From: an uncultured Pelagibacteraceae bacterium
GTDB lineage: Bacteria; Pseudomonadota; Alphaproteobacteria; Pelagibacterales; Pelagibacteraceae
NCBI GenBank assembly: GCA_902514805.1
Contig: CABXSF010000001.1
Location: 78,757 to 142,756 of the forward strand
DNA length: 64,000 nt
Direction of reading: 5' to 3'
This document shows positions 46,562 through 57,150 of this stretch, one piece after another. Under the pieces are notes generated by a model that was given only the letters and a program-made list of their open reading frames with translations, did no database searches and was not told the DNA's origin. The translations under genes were made by a program, and so were the position numbers. How positions within the stretch are numbered: the stretch's first letter is position 1; each line of letters begins with the position of its first letter.

Positions 46562-49500
46562 AAAAAAAAGAATTAAAAAAGATAAACGAGTCTCAAATTT
46601 TAATTGTTGGATTAGCAAGAAATTGTGCGAAGACAATTGAAAAAGAAATTTACAATATCGATAAATCCTTTTCTGGATTTAAAAAAAAAAACTGGTTTAT
46701 AGTAGAGTCCGACAGTAACGATGAAACTTTAGAAAAATTGAAGTCCATCAATGGTATTGAAAATTTCAATTTTAAAAGCTTAGGAAAATTAAAAGATAAG
46801 ATTCAAAAAAGAACTGAAAGAATTGCTTACTGCAGAAATTATTACCTTCAAGAGCTTGAAAACAATGAAAAGTTTAAAGATGTAGACTTTCTGGCAACAG
46901 TGGACCTTGATGGTGTAAATAATTTATTAACAAACGAAGCTGTTATAAGTTGTTGGCAAATGAATAATGAATGGGATATGTGCTCTGCGAATCAATCGGG
47001 ACCGTACTACGATATTTGGGCTTTAAGGCATAAAAAATGGTCTCCTAACGATTGCTGGAAAGAAGCAAGAGAACTTTTGAATGGCGGCATGAGAGAAGAT
47101 TTGTGTGTACATCAAGCAGTTTACTCAAAGATGATATCAATACCTGAAAAATCCAATCCAATAGAGGTAGAGTCTTCTTTTGGAGGTTTAGCAATTTATA
47201 AAAGAGAATTGTTTTTAAAGAAAAGATATCATGGTCTTGATAAAGATGGAATTGAAGTATGTGAACATGTTGAAATGCACGAGAAAATGAAAAAAAATGG
47301 TGCAAAACTTTTTATTAATCCAAAATTGATAAATTGTAAACTTACCGAACATTCAAAATATATTCCGCTAAGAACAAAAAATCTTGATACTCTAAAAAAG
47401 TATGGGGTGTACAATGAAAGTATGGAGCATGACGCCTGTGGCGTAGGACTTGTTTCTTCCACGGATGGAAAAAAATCTCGAAAAGTGGTCGAATATGGTA
47501 TTGAGGCACTTAAAGCTGTTTGGCATAGAGGAGCTATTGATGCTGATGGAAAAACAGGGGATGGAGCAGGAATTCATTTAGAGATTCCCTCAGATTTTTT
47601 TATTGAAAAAATTGAAACCACCGGACACAAACATGACAATTCTGATGTTTGTGTTGGAATGATATTCCTCCCTAGAAATAACTTTATAGCACAAGAAAGT
47701 TGCAGAACAATCGTTGAAAGTGAACTAACAAAGGGTAATTTCAGTATTTATGGTTGGAGGCAAGTACCTGTTGATCCATCAGTTTTAGGTGAAAAAGCTA
47801 ATTCGAATAGACCCGAAATTACTCAAGTATTGTTTAAACATGTGGATAAATCTCTTAAGGGTAAATCTCTTGAAGTTAAACTTTATGAGGTTAGAAGGAA
47901 AATTGAAAAAAATATATTACTAGAGAACCTTAAGGATTTTTACATTTGTTCATTTAGTTCTAAATCTATAATTTATAAAGGTATGTTCCTCGCAGAGTCT
48001 CTCTCAGATTTTTATTCAGATCTTAAAGACCCTAGGTTTATATCTAGGTATGCAATTTTTCATCAAAGATTTTCCACAAATACGGCTCCAAGTTGGGATC
48101 TAGCTCAACCTTTTAGAGCATTAGCACACAACGGTGAAATCAACACATTAAAAGGAAATATAAATTGGATGAAAGTTCACGAGGAAGAAATGTTCAGTCC
48201 AGTTTTTGAAGATATTGAAAATTTAAAACCAGTAATTCCAAGTGGAAATTCCGACTCTGCTTCATTAGATAATGTTTTTGAATTATTAAATGTTTCAGGT
48301 CAACCCGCTCCATTAGCAAAACTAATGTTAATTCCTGATGCATGGTCTAAAAAAAGTAAAGTACTGCCAGCAGATCATCAAAAACTATTTAACTTCTTAA
48401 ATAGTACAATGGAACCTTGGGACGGACCTGCTGCAATTGCAGCTACAGATAACGAATGGGTAATAGTTGCTACAGATAGAAATGGTTTAAGACCAATGCG
48501 ATATACAATTACAAAAGATAACCTACTGTTTGCTGGGTCCGAGACTGGAATGATTAAACTTAATGAAAAAAAAATTATATCAAAAGGGCGATTGGGCCCG
48601 GGTGAAATATTGGGAGTAAGGTTAGAAAAAGGAAAGATATTTGAAAATACAGAGATTAAAAATTATTTAGCAAAGGAATACAAACATTTTAATAACCAGA
48701 TAATTGACTTAGACAAAAAATTTCCTATCAAAAATGAAACAAATTTATTTAAAGGTGATCAACTAAGAAAACTTCAGTATTGTTTTGGATATAGTCTAGA
48801 AGACCTTGAATTGATACTTCACCCAATGGCTGAGGATGCAAAAGAAGCAACAGGGTCAATGGGTGATGATACCCCACTTGCGGTCCTATCTAATAAATAT
48901 AGACCCTTGTATCATTTTTTTAGACAAAATTTTAGTCAGGTAACCAATCCCCCAATTGACTCGTTGCGAGAAAATAAAGTTATGAGTTTAAAAACAAGGT
49001 TTGGAAATCTCGGAAATATTTTAGATTTTAATAATCTTACTGAGGAAAATATTTACGTATTAAACAGTCCAATATTATCAAACAAACAGTTTGAAAAGTT
49101 TGTTTCTTTTTTTGACAAGAACAATCAAGTTTTAGATTGTACTTTTACAAATGAAGAAAACATCGAGTCTTCTCTTGAAAGATTGAAAAAAGAGGCTGAA
49201 GTTTTAGTAAGACAAGGGATAACGCAACTAATTTTAAGTGATAAAGAAGTTTCTAAGGACAAGTACCCAATTCCTATGCTTCTATGTATTGGTGCTGTTC
49301 ATACTCATCTTATCAAATTGAAGTTAAGGGGTTATGTTTCAATTAATGCTCAAACGGGTGAAGCGCTAGATACCCACTCTTTTGCAACTCTTATAGGAGT
49401 TGGAGCTACTACAGTTAACCCTTATTTAGCATTAGACAGTCTTTACCAGAGATTTGAAAAAAAATTATTTGGAAAGTTTATTTATGATGATTGTGTTGAA

Positions 49501-51855
49501 AGATATGTAAAATCCGTAAATTTAGGCCTTTTAAAAATAATGTCAAAAATGGGTATTTCTGTAATTAGTTCTTACAGAGGAGGATGTAATTTTGAAACTG
49601 TAGGATTAAGCAGAACAATTGTTAATGATTTTTTTCCTGGTGTTACCTCTAAAATTTCAGGTATCGGACTTACAGGGATTGAAAAAAAAATAAGAGGCAT
49701 TCATAAGGAGGCTTTTAAATCTGACACAAACGTGTTGCCAATAGGAGGAATTTATCGATATAGAAAAAATGGTGAGACACACCAATACCAAGGTAAACTA
49801 ATACATTTGCTTCAATCGGCAGTTACAAACAAATCTTATGAATTATATAAAAAATACTCTAAAGGAATATATGAGTTACCCCCTATAAATTTAAGGGACT
49901 TAATTGATTTCAAGAAAAAAAATACAATTAGCATCGATGAAGTGGAACCAGTTGAGAATATCTTAAAACGTTTTGGAAGTGGAAGTATGTCTCATGGAGC
50001 ACTATCAAAAGAAGCTCACGAAACACTAGCTATTGGAATGAATAGAATTAAAGGAGCATCTTGTAGTGGAGAAGGTGGTGAAGATGAAAAAAGATTTCAA
50101 ATTCAATCCAATGGAGATAGTGCTAATTCAAGAGTGAAACAAATAGCATCCGCAAGATTTGGAGTTACAATTAATTATTTAAATAACTGTAACGAGATAG
50201 AAATTAAAATCGCACAAGGCGCTAAACCAGGAGAAGGTGGACAGTTACCCGGATTTAAGGTCACAAAAGAAATTGCCAGATTAAGACATTCTACTCCTGG
50301 GGTGACTTTAATATCGCCACCTCCTCATCATGACATTTACTCAATTGAGGATTTGGCCCAATTAATTTATGATTTAAAACAGATAAATCCTAAAGCACGT
50401 GTTGGTGTAAAACTTGTTGCATCTTCTGGTATTGGTACTATTGCAGCAGGAGTTGCAAAGGCAAAAGCTGATATAATTTTAATTTCTGGGCATAATGGTG
50501 GAACAGGAGCTACTCCTCAAACTAGCGTTAAATACGTTGGAATACCTTGGGAGATGGGATTAACCGAGGCAAATCAAGTTTTAACGTTAAATAATTTAAG
50601 ACATACAGTTACATTGAGGACAGATGGTGGAATTAAAACTGGTAGGGATGTTGTCATTGCAGCCATGATGGGAGCAGAAGAATTTGGCGTAGCAACAACT
50701 GCTTTAGTCGCTATGGGATGTATTATGGTAAGGCAATGTCATTCAAACACGTGTCCAGTGGGTGTTTGCACGCAAGATGAAAAATTGAGAGAAAAGTTTA
50801 ACGGAACTCCTGACAAGGTAGTAAATTTGTTTACATTTATAGCTCAAGAGGTGAGAGAAATTCTGTCTGAACTTGGATTTAAATCTTTAAACGAAATAAT
50901 TGGAAGAACAGATCTCTTAAGGCAAGTGAGCAAAGGATCTCCTAATTTGGATGATTTAGATCTGAACCCTCTTTTTGTAAGAACGGATCCTGGTAAAAAC
51001 AAAAGATACTGTGAAAAACAAATAATAAATTTTGTACCAGACACTTTAGACCAGAAAATTTGGCCTGAGATAAATAAAAAAATTGATAACAATGAAAAAA
51101 TTGAAAAATCCTATCAAATTGAAAATACCCATAGAGCTGTAGGCACACGTATTTCATATGAATTATATAAGAAATATAATAATGCAAAATTAAACGACGA
51201 CCACCTAACCCTAAATTTTGAAGGATCTGCGGGACAATCTTTTGGTGCATTTGGAATCAAAGGACTTAAATTAGTTTTGAGCGGAGATGCAAATGATTAT
51301 GTTGGGAAAGGATTATCAGGAGGTAAAATAGTAATTAAGCTAAGCAAAGAAAGTAATTTGATTTCTAAAGACAACACAATTATTGGTAACACAGTTTTAT
51401 ATGGAGCAACTTCAGGAAAATTATTCGCGGCTGGACAAGCAGGGGAAAGATTTGCTGTAAGAAATTCGGGAGCAACAGCTGTAATTGAAGGATGTGACTC
51501 AAATGGTTGTGAATACATGACAGGGGGAAATATAATTATTTTAGGAAATACTGGAGATAATTTTGCTGCTGGTATGACGGGTGGTATGGCTTTTATTTAC
51601 GATAATGAAAAAGAATTTGAAAAAAGAGTTAATCCCGAAAGTGTAATTTGGCAAGGTGTTGAAACAAAATTTTGGCAGGAATTTTTAAAAAAAATTATTG
51701 AAGAACACTTTCATGAGACAAATTCAAATGTTTCTAAAAAAATACTAGAAAAATTTGATACAGAGATACAAAATTTTATTCAAGTTTGTCCAAAAGAAAT
51801 GATCGACAAACTTGAAAATCCTATTACAAATAAAATCTCTAATTTCGCAAGTTAA
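46558..51855 (+). CDS. gltB: Glutamate synthase large subunit fused to an N-terminal glycosyltransferase-like domain
   Basis: 1765 residues in one uninterrupted frame. Residues 1 to about 275 are glycosyltransferase-like: ILIVGLARNCAKTIEKEI, WFIVESDSNDETLEKL, FLATVDLDGVNN (a DxD-type motif), and EVCEHVEMHEKMKKNGAKLFINPKLINCK. The GltB glutaminase starts at the nucleophile C294 in MEHDACGVGLV, leaving a mature GltB of about 1472 residues, a normal length. FMN, Fe-S (CHSNTCPVGVCTQ) and C-terminal beta-helix (GXXG) domains follow. Other GltB proteins have a propeptide of a few dozen residues; here it would be about 293. An internal start at ATG 47422 or GTG 47407 is possible. Confidence 0.9.
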   Translation: MKKKELKKINESQILIVGLARNCAKTIEKEIYNIDKSFSGFKKKNWFIVESDSNDETLEKLKSINGIENFNFKSLGKLKDKIQKRTERIAYCRNYYLQELENNEKFKDVDFLATVDLDGVNNLLTNEAVISCWQMNNEWDMCSANQSGPYYDIWALRHKKWSPNDCWKEARELLNGGMREDLCVHQAVYSKMISIPEKSNPIEVESSFGGLAIYKRELFLKKRYHGLDKDGIEVCEHVEMHEKMKKNGAKLFINPKLINCKLTEHSKYIPLRTKNLDTLKKYGVYNESMEHDACGVGLVSSTDGKKSRKVVEYGIEALKAVWHRGAIDADGKTGDGAGIHLEIPSDFFIEKIETTGHKHDNSDVCVGMIFLPRNNFIAQESCRTIVESELTKGNFSIYGWRQVPVDPSVLGEKANSNRPEITQVLFKHVDKSLKGKSLEVKLYEVRRKIEKNILLENLKDFYICSFSSKSIIYKGMFLAESLSDFYSDLKDPRFISRYAIFHQRFSTNTAPSWDLAQPFRALAHNGEINTLKGNINWMKVHEEEMFSPVFEDIENLKPVIPSGNSDSASLDNVFELLNVSGQPAPLAKLMLIPDAWSKKSKVLPADHQKLFNFLNSTMEPWDGPAAIAATDNEWVIVATDRNGLRPMRYTITKDNLLFAGSETGMIKLNEKKIISKGRLGPGEILGVRLEKGKIFENTEIKNYLAKEYKHFNNQIIDLDKKFPIKNETNLFKGDQLRKLQYCFGYSLEDLELILHPMAEDAKEATGSMGDDTPLAVLSNKYRPLYHFFRQNFSQVTNPPIDSLRENKVMSLKTRFGNLGNILDFNNLTEENIYVLNSPILSNKQFEKFVSFFDKNNQVLDCTFTNEENIESSLERLKKEAEVLVRQGITQLILSDKEVSKDKYPIPMLLCIGAVHTHLIKLKLRGYVSINAQTGEALDTHSFATLIGVGATTVNPYLALDSLYQRFEKKLFGKFIYDDCVERYVKSVNLGLLKIMSKMGISVISSYRGGCNFETVGLSRTIVNDFFPGVTSKISGIGLTGIEKKIRGIHKEAFKSDTNVLPIGGIYRYRKNGETHQYQGKLIHLLQSAVTNKSYELYKKYSKGIYELPPINLRDLIDFKKKNTISIDEVEPVENILKRFGSGSMSHGALSKEAHETLAIGMNRIKGASCSGEGGEDEKRFQIQSNGDSANSRVKQIASARFGVTINYLNNCNEIEIKIAQGAKPGEGGQLPGFKVTKEIARLRHSTPGVTLISPPPHHDIYSIEDLAQLIYDLKQINPKARVGVKLVASSGIGTIAAGVAKAKADIILISGHNGGTGATPQTSVKYVGIPWEMGLTEANQVLTLNNLRHTVTLRTDGGIKTGRDVVIAAMMGAEEFGVATTALVAMGCIMVRQCHSNTCPVGVCTQDEKLREKFNGTPDKVVNLFTFIAQEVREILSELGFKSLNEIIGRTDLLRQVSKGSPNLDDLDLNPLFVRTDPGKNKRYCEKQIINFVPDTLDQKIWPEINKKIDNNEKIEKSYQIENTHRAVGTRISYELYKKYNNAKLNDDHLTLNFEGSAGQSFGAFGIKGLKLVLSGDANDYVGKGLSGGKIVIKLSKESNLISKDNTIIGNTVLYGATSGKLFAAGQAGERFAVRNSGATAVIEGCDSNGCEYMTGGNIIILGNTGDNFAAGMTGGMAFIYDNEKEFEKRVNPESVIWQGVETKFWQEFLKKIIEEHFHETNSNVSKKILEKFDTEIQNFIQVCPKEMIDKLENPITNKISNFAS

Positions 51856-51862
51856 TAAAAAA

Positions 51863-52720
51863 ATGAAATTATTTTGTTTCGGTTTTGGACAAGTAGCCCA
51901 ATCTTTCGTGGAACATCTATTAAATTGTAAAGTTGATTTAAAATTAACAACCACATCAAGAAAAAAAACTTCTGAGCTTACTTTCAAAAATTTAGAATAT
52001 TTTAATTATGAATTTAATGAAAATAATTTTGATAAAGATTTGATCAATCCATTACAAGAGTCTGATCATATTTTAATATCTGTTCCTCCAATAAATGGGA
52101 AGGATATGTTTATAGAACGATTAGTAAAAAATAATTTTAATTTACTAAACCTAAAATGGCTGACTTATTTATCCTCAACAAGTGTTTATGGTAATCACGA
52201 TGGGGCCTGGGTAAATGAAGACAGTCCAACGAACCCGCAAACGCTTGCAGGAAAAAATAGATTAAATGTTGAGAACGGTTGGTTATCTATTGGAACAAAA
52301 TATTCATTACCAATTCAAATTTTCAGACTTTCCGGAATTTATTCTGATAGATATAATGCAATTACCAGACTTAAAAATGATCAAAAATTTGTCGTTGATA
52401 AAAAAGATCACTTTTTTTCTAGAATACATGTCAAAGATATAGCTCAAGCATTACACTTGTCGTTAAATAAATCTTTAAAAAATGACATTTATAATTTGTC
52501 GGATGATAAGCCAGCATCAAATTTAGAGGTCGTTAAATATGCATGTAATTTAATAAATTTTGAATTACCAAAAATTATTAGTTTTGATGAGTTAGAAGAA
52601 GGCATGCTAAAGGATTTCTATAAAGATTCTAAAAAAGTCTCAAATAAAAAAATCAAAGATAAATTTAAATTAAAATTGATTTACTCAACTTATGAAGAGG
52701 GTTTAAAGGTTAATATATAA
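51863..52720 (+). CDS. SDR-family NAD(P)-dependent epimerase-like protein (YeeZ-like)
   Basis: 285 residues from ATG 51863; an upstream ATG at 51812 lies inside gltB and adds a poor segment, so the later start is preferred. KLFCFGFGQVAQSFVEHLL is a nucleotide-binding start. YLSSTSVYGNHDGAWVNEDSP, FRLSGIYS and RIHVKDIAQALHLSL are extended-SDR patterns. The usual catalytic YxxxK is not clear (AGKNRLNVE), so it resembles atypical SDRs. It overlaps the convergent hydrolase by 11 bases. Confidence 0.78.
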   Translation: MKLFCFGFGQVAQSFVEHLLNCKVDLKLTTTSRKKTSELTFKNLEYFNYEFNENNFDKDLINPLQESDHILISVPPINGKDMFIERLVKNNFNLLNLKWLTYLSSTSVYGNHDGAWVNEDSPTNPQTLAGKNRLNVENGWLSIGTKYSLPIQIFRLSGIYSDRYNAITRLKNDQKFVVDKKDHFFSRIHVKDIAQALHLSLNKSLKNDIYNLSDDKPASNLEVVKYACNLINFELPKIISFDELEEGMLKDFYKDSKKVSNKKIKDKFKLKLIYSTYEEGLKVNI

Positions 52721-53456
52721 CTTTGTTTATTAAACTTGCGAGCTTATTTAAATCACCTCTACGAGATAAACTATGATCACCTCCCTTTATAATTTCCATT
52801 TTCTTTTTTGCTCTTGGAAAAATACTAAAAATTTTTCTGGATAGTTTTAGAGGAACAACATCATCTTTTTTCCCATGAATTAAAAAAACAGGGATTTTTG
52901 AATTTATCTTTTTATTAAGCACTTTATTTTTTCTACCATCTTTCAGAAAAGCTAATTTGATTTTATATTCATAGCCATCACTTTTAAGCATATAGAATTT
53001 CTTTTTTAAAAAAATTTTTTTTTCACTATTTTTCAGTTTTTGCCAAATTAACCTATCCAAAAATTCAGGAGCAGAACCTATTCCAATAAATCCAATTATT
53101 TGTTTCCTAAAATCTTGAAATTGCAAAAGTCCAAGCCAAGCACCTAAACTTGAACCAACTATTAAAAATTTTTCTTTTTTAATTATTTTGCGAATTACAA
53201 ATTTAACGTTATTCTTCCATTGAGAAATAGTTCCATTTTCAAATTTTCCATATGACTTGCCATGACCAGCATATTCAAGAGAGAGAAAGTTAACTTTGTT
53301 TTTTTTACAATACTTATTTATAAAAAGAGGTTTTTTTCCCTCCATATCAGATTTTAAACCGTGCAAAAACACAATAGTAAGTTTAGAATTTAATTTACTG
53401 TTCAAAATTCGTAATTTTTTATCCTTTTTAAAATAGATATAATTGAATTTAGTCAT
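52710..53456 (-). CDS. Alpha/beta hydrolase
   Basis: 248 residues. TIVFLHGLKSDMEGKK, nucleophile elbow VGSSLGAWLG, aspartate in FLIHGKKDDVVPL and histidine in GGDHSLSRRGDL form a full triad. The layout is similar to ABHD10-like and proline iminopeptidase-like hydrolases. The substrate is unknown. It faces the GT4 gene across 36 bases. Confidence 0.85.
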   Translation of the reverse strand: MTKFNYIYFKKDKKLRILNSKLNSKLTIVFLHGLKSDMEGKKPLFINKYCKKNKVNFLSLEYAGHGKSYGKFENGTISQWKNNVKFVIRKIIKKEKFLIVGSSLGAWLGLLQFQDFRKQIIGFIGIGSAPEFLDRLIWQKLKNSEKKIFLKKKFYMLKSDGYEYKIKLAFLKDGRKNKVLNKKINSKIPVFLIHGKKDDVVPLKLSRKIFSIFPRAKKKMEIIKGGDHSLSRRGDLNKLASLINKVIY

Positions 53457-53492
53457 TTTGAAATTTTAAATATGATATTATAAGTTAAATAA

Positions 53493-54650
53493 ATGTCATC
53501 TAAATTAAAAGTTTTACAAGTAATACCAAGACTTGGTTATGGTGGAGCTGAAATAGGTTGTTACGATCTTGCCCATTATTTAAAAGAACAAAAATCAAGC
53601 TCCTTTATTGCTACTAGTGGAGGAGAGTTATTGAAATATATAGATAAAAAAAAAGTAAAACTATTTAGACTTCCTGTCCACAGCAAAAATCCTTTACTGA
53701 TTTTAATAAATATATTTATACTTGCTTTTATAGTTATATTTTACAAAATTAATATACTTCATGTAAGAAGTAGGGCGCCAGCATGGTCATGTTATTATGT
53801 CTCTAAAATAACTAGATGTAAATTAGTAACAACATTCCATGGGACATATAATTTTAATAATTCAATAAAAAAAAAATACAATGCAATCATGCTTAAGTCA
53901 GATTGTGTAATTGCGGGCTCAAATTTTATTTTTTCACATATCAAAGAAAAATACCCAGAGTACATATCCAAAATTAAGAAATTTTTAGTCATTTTTAGAG
54001 GGATTAACACTGAATATTACGACCCTGATAACATCAAAGAAGTAGAGAGAATTAAATTTTTAAGAAAACTTAATACTGATGCAAATAAAAAAATTATTTT
54101 AATGCCAGGAAGACTTACTGAGTGGAAAGGTCAAGAAATCTTTATAGAAGCTCTAAATGATCTTAAAACAAAATTTGGTTATAAAAACTTTATTGCTATA
54201 CTTTTAGGGTCTGATCAAGGAAGAAAAATTTACAAAAAAAAACTCATTAGATTGATTGAAAGATTTAGATTAAATAATGAAGTAATTTTTCTTGAACATG
54301 CACCCTCAATGCCTGTGGCTTATAGCGTATCTAGCGTTATTGTTTCTGCATCGATTGAACCTGAAGCTTTTGGCAGAATATCAGTCGAAGCACAATCAAT
54401 GAAAAAACCAATAGTTGCAAGTGATATTGGTGGATCTAGGGAAACAATAGTTGATAATAAAACTGGTTTATTATTTAGTTCTAACGATCATCATTCTTTG
54501 AGTGAAAAATTAGATTTTATTTTTAGATTGGACGATACTTCACTTAATGTGATGGGAAATAATGGTAGAAAAAACGTGCAAAAAAAATTTAATGTTGAAA
54601 AAATGTGTTTTTCAACTTATTCAGAATATAAAAAATTAATAAATGCCTAA
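53493..54650 (+). CDS. Glycosyltransferase family 4
   Basis: 385 residues of GT-B fold. The N-terminus LQVIPRLGYGGAEIGCYDLAHYL and the C-terminal nucleotide-sugar site (MPGRLTEWKGQEIFIEAL; EPEAFGRISVEAQSMKKPIVASDIGGSRETIVD) are diagnostic for GT4. It likely adds a sugar to a surface glycan or lipid. Its end overlaps thrS by 8 bases, so it leads the translation-gene operon. Confidence 0.9.
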   Translation: MSSKLKVLQVIPRLGYGGAEIGCYDLAHYLKEQKSSSFIATSGGELLKYIDKKKVKLFRLPVHSKNPLLILINIFILAFIVIFYKINILHVRSRAPAWSCYYVSKITRCKLVTTFHGTYNFNNSIKKKYNAIMLKSDCVIAGSNFIFSHIKEKYPEYISKIKKFLVIFRGINTEYYDPDNIKEVERIKFLRKLNTDANKKIILMPGRLTEWKGQEIFIEALNDLKTKFGYKNFIAILLGSDQGRKIYKKKLIRLIERFRLNNEVIFLEHAPSMPVAYSVSSVIVSASIEPEAFGRISVEAQSMKKPIVASDIGGSRETIVDNKTGLLFSSNDHHSLSEKLDFIFRLDDTSLNVMGNNGRKNVQKKFNVEKMCFSTYSEYKKLINA

Positions 54651-56556
54651 TATAACTTTACCTGATGGAAAAAAATTAACTTTTAAAGAAAAAGTTTCAG
54701 GACTTAAAGTTGCTGAAAAAATTAGTAAATCTCTCGCTAAAGAAGCTTTAGTTATAAGTGTAGATGGTAAATTAAAAGATTTAAGTTTTGAAATTGAAAA
54801 GGATTGTAAAGTTAAAGTTTTAACGTCAAAAGATAAAGATGGGCTCGATACCATCAGACATGACACAGCACATATTTTAGCAATGGCAGTCCAAGAGCTA
54901 TTTCCTGGAACTCAAGTGACGATCGGACCAACTATTGAAGATGGTTTTTATTATGACTTTTCTAGAAAAGAACCTTTTACTGAAGCAGATTTAAAAAAAA
55001 TTGAGACAAAGATGTCAGAAATTGTTGATAGAGATGAGCCAACTTACAGAGAAGTTTGGGATAGGGACAAAGCTATTTCACATTTCAAAAAAATTGGTGA
55101 GAACTATAAGTCAGAAATTATTCAAGATATTCCTAAAACTGAGGAAATTTCTATATACTTTCATGGTAAATGGTATGACCTTTGTCGAGGGCCACATTTA
55201 TCATCAACAGGTAAAATCGGTAAAAATTTTAAATTAACAAAAGTTGCAGGGGCATATTGGAGAGGTGACTCAAAAAATGAGATGTTGCAGAGGATCTATG
55301 GAACTTCATGGGCATCAAAAAAAGATTTAGATAATTATATTAAAAGATTAGAGGAGGCTGAAAAAAGAGATCACAGAAAACTTGGTAAAGAAATGGACTT
55401 ATTTCATTTTAGAGAAGAAAGTCCAGGTGCAGTATTTTGGCATCAAAGAGGATGGACATTATTTCAAAAACTTATCGACTACATGAGAAAAAAACAAAAT
55501 GAGGCAGGTTACAAAGAAATTAACACCCCAGAAGTTTTAGATAGATCTTTGTGGGAAAAATCTGGTCATTGGGAAAAATTTGGTGCACATATGTACACAT
55601 CTGAAACACCAGATGAAAAAATATTTGCTATTAAACCCATGAATTGTCCAGGATGTGTTCAAGTATTTAACCAAGGTTTAAAAAGTTATAGAGACCTACC
55701 TTATAAAATGTCCGAATTTGGAAAGGTTCATAGATATGAACCATCAGGCGCACTACATGGTTTATTAAGAGTAAGAGCTTTTACACAAGATGATGCGCAC
55801 ATTTTTTGCACAGAAGATCAAATTACAGAAGAGTCTTTATCAGTCACAAATCTTATTTTAAATATTTATAAAGATCTTGGATTTGAAAATGTTATTTTAA
55901 AATATTCTGATAGACCAGATCTTAGAGTTGGAGAGGATGAAGTTTGGGATAAAGCAGAAAATGCTTTATTGGAAGCAGTTAAAGCTACAAAATTAGAATA
56001 TAGTATCAACAAAGGGGAAGGTGCATTTTATGGTCCAAAGATTGAGTTTGTTTTAAGAGATGCAATAGGAAGAGATTGGCAATGTGGAACTCTTCAGGTT
56101 GACTTAAATTTACCAGGAAGACTTGGTGCATCTTTTGTTGATAAAGATGGATCAAAAAAAGTTCCAGTAATGTTGCATCGAGCTTTATTTGGTTCTCTTG
56201 AAAGATTTATTGGAATATTAATTGAAAATTACTCTGGAAAACTTCCATTTTGGATTAGTCCATCACAAATAATGGTAATACCAATTTCTGAGGACTTTAA
56301 TGATTATTCTGTTGAAGTAAATAAAAAGCTTATTGCATCCGGTTTAAATTCAGAGGTTGACCTAAAGAATCATAATTTAAATTATAAAATAAGGGAACAT
56401 TCATTATCAAAAGTTCCAATACTATTAATTTGTGGAAAAAAAGAAGTTGACAGCAATAGTGTAACTATTAGACAATTAGATTCTACAAAACAAGAAAATA
56501 TGGAACTAAAAAAATTTATTAATCACTATCAAGCTTTAAATAAAGCTCCATCATAA
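54643..56556 (+). CDS. thrS: Threonine-tRNA ligase
   Basis: 637 residues, full length. A TGS domain (1-60) is followed by the editing domain with HDTAHILAMAV, the catalytic core with the zinc cysteine in MNCPGCVQVFNQG, and RYEPSGALHGLLRVRAFTQDDAH. The anticodon-binding domain spans about 530-637. thrS-infC-rpmI-rplT-pheS-pheT is the classical bacterial order. Confidence 0.98.
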   Translation: MPNITLPDGKKLTFKEKVSGLKVAEKISKSLAKEALVISVDGKLKDLSFEIEKDCKVKVLTSKDKDGLDTIRHDTAHILAMAVQELFPGTQVTIGPTIEDGFYYDFSRKEPFTEADLKKIETKMSEIVDRDEPTYREVWDRDKAISHFKKIGENYKSEIIQDIPKTEEISIYFHGKWYDLCRGPHLSSTGKIGKNFKLTKVAGAYWRGDSKNEMLQRIYGTSWASKKDLDNYIKRLEEAEKRDHRKLGKEMDLFHFREESPGAVFWHQRGWTLFQKLIDYMRKKQNEAGYKEINTPEVLDRSLWEKSGHWEKFGAHMYTSETPDEKIFAIKPMNCPGCVQVFNQGLKSYRDLPYKMSEFGKVHRYEPSGALHGLLRVRAFTQDDAHIFCTEDQITEESLSVTNLILNIYKDLGFENVILKYSDRPDLRVGEDEVWDKAENALLEAVKATKLEYSINKGEGAFYGPKIEFVLRDAIGRDWQCGTLQVDLNLPGRLGASFVDKDGSKKVPVMLHRALFGSLERFIGILIENYSGKLPFWISPSQIMVIPISEDFNDYSVEVNKKLIASGLNSEVDLKNHNLNYKIREHSLSKVPILLICGKKEVDSNSVTIRQLDSTKQENMELKKFINHYQALNKAPS

Positions 56557-56559
56557 TAA

Positions 56560-57105
56560 GTGGCAGACTTCAAACAAAACTATTTCCAGAGAAGAACGAA
56601 GGATAGAGGACCTCGTTCAAATAACAGGATTATGTCTCAAGAGGTTCAGGTAATTTCAAGCGATGGAAAAAATTTAGGGATTCTAAATACCCAAGAAGCA
56701 ATCAACATGGCTAAAAATGAAGGGCTTGATCTAATTGAGATCGCCCAAAATGCCAAACCACCAGTCTGTAAAATTATGGATATGGGTAAGTTCAAGTATG
56801 ATGCTCAAAAAAAAGCCAATAAAGCAAAGAAGAAACAAAAAAAAGTAGAACTTAAAGAAATAAAACTTAGACCAGTAACTGAAATTCATGACTACTCATT
56901 TAAAATTAAAAATGCTCAAAAATTTTTGAGCAAAGGTGATAAAGTAAAATTTACTATTAAATTTAAAGGAAGAGAGTTACAACATTCAAATCTTGGACAT
57001 GAGTTAATGGATAAGATTAAGACTGATATAGAAAAACTTGGAAAAGTAGAGTTACAGCCTAAATTTGAGGGCAAACAGATGATAATGGTCATTCAACCAA
57101 TTTAA
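56560..57105 (+). CDS. infC: Translation initiation factor IF-3
   Basis: 181 residues from a GTG start 3 bases after thrS. IF-3 prevents premature subunit joining and checks the initiator codon. The N domain (EVQVISSDGKNLGILNTQEAINMAKNEGLDLIEIAQNAKPPVCKIMD), a Lys-rich linker (KANKAKKKQKK) and the C domain are intact. In several bacteria infC uses a rare start codon for autoregulation; here the start is GTG with no ATG before residue 25. Confidence 0.96.
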   Translation: MADFKQNYFQRRTKDRGPRSNNRIMSQEVQVISSDGKNLGILNTQEAINMAKNEGLDLIEIAQNAKPPVCKIMDMGKFKYDAQKKANKAKKKQKKVELKEIKLRPVTEIHDYSFKIKNAQKFLSKGDKVKFTIKFKGRELQHSNLGHELMDKIKTDIEKLGKVELQPKFEGKQMIMVIQPI

Positions 57106-57150
57106 TTATTCTTGTAAATTTATCATTATATTTGTATAACCCCTCCTGTT

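Noticed and set aside
47330-47440. A frameshift or lost stop creating a false GT-GltB fusion
   Set aside because: The frame is continuous and both domains look complete, with no broken codons. I kept the fusion but noted that read-level confirmation is needed.
51812-51862. Upstream start for the SDR gene
   Set aside because: This 17-codon extension lies inside the gltB end and precedes the nucleotide-binding motif, which starts naturally at ATG 51863.
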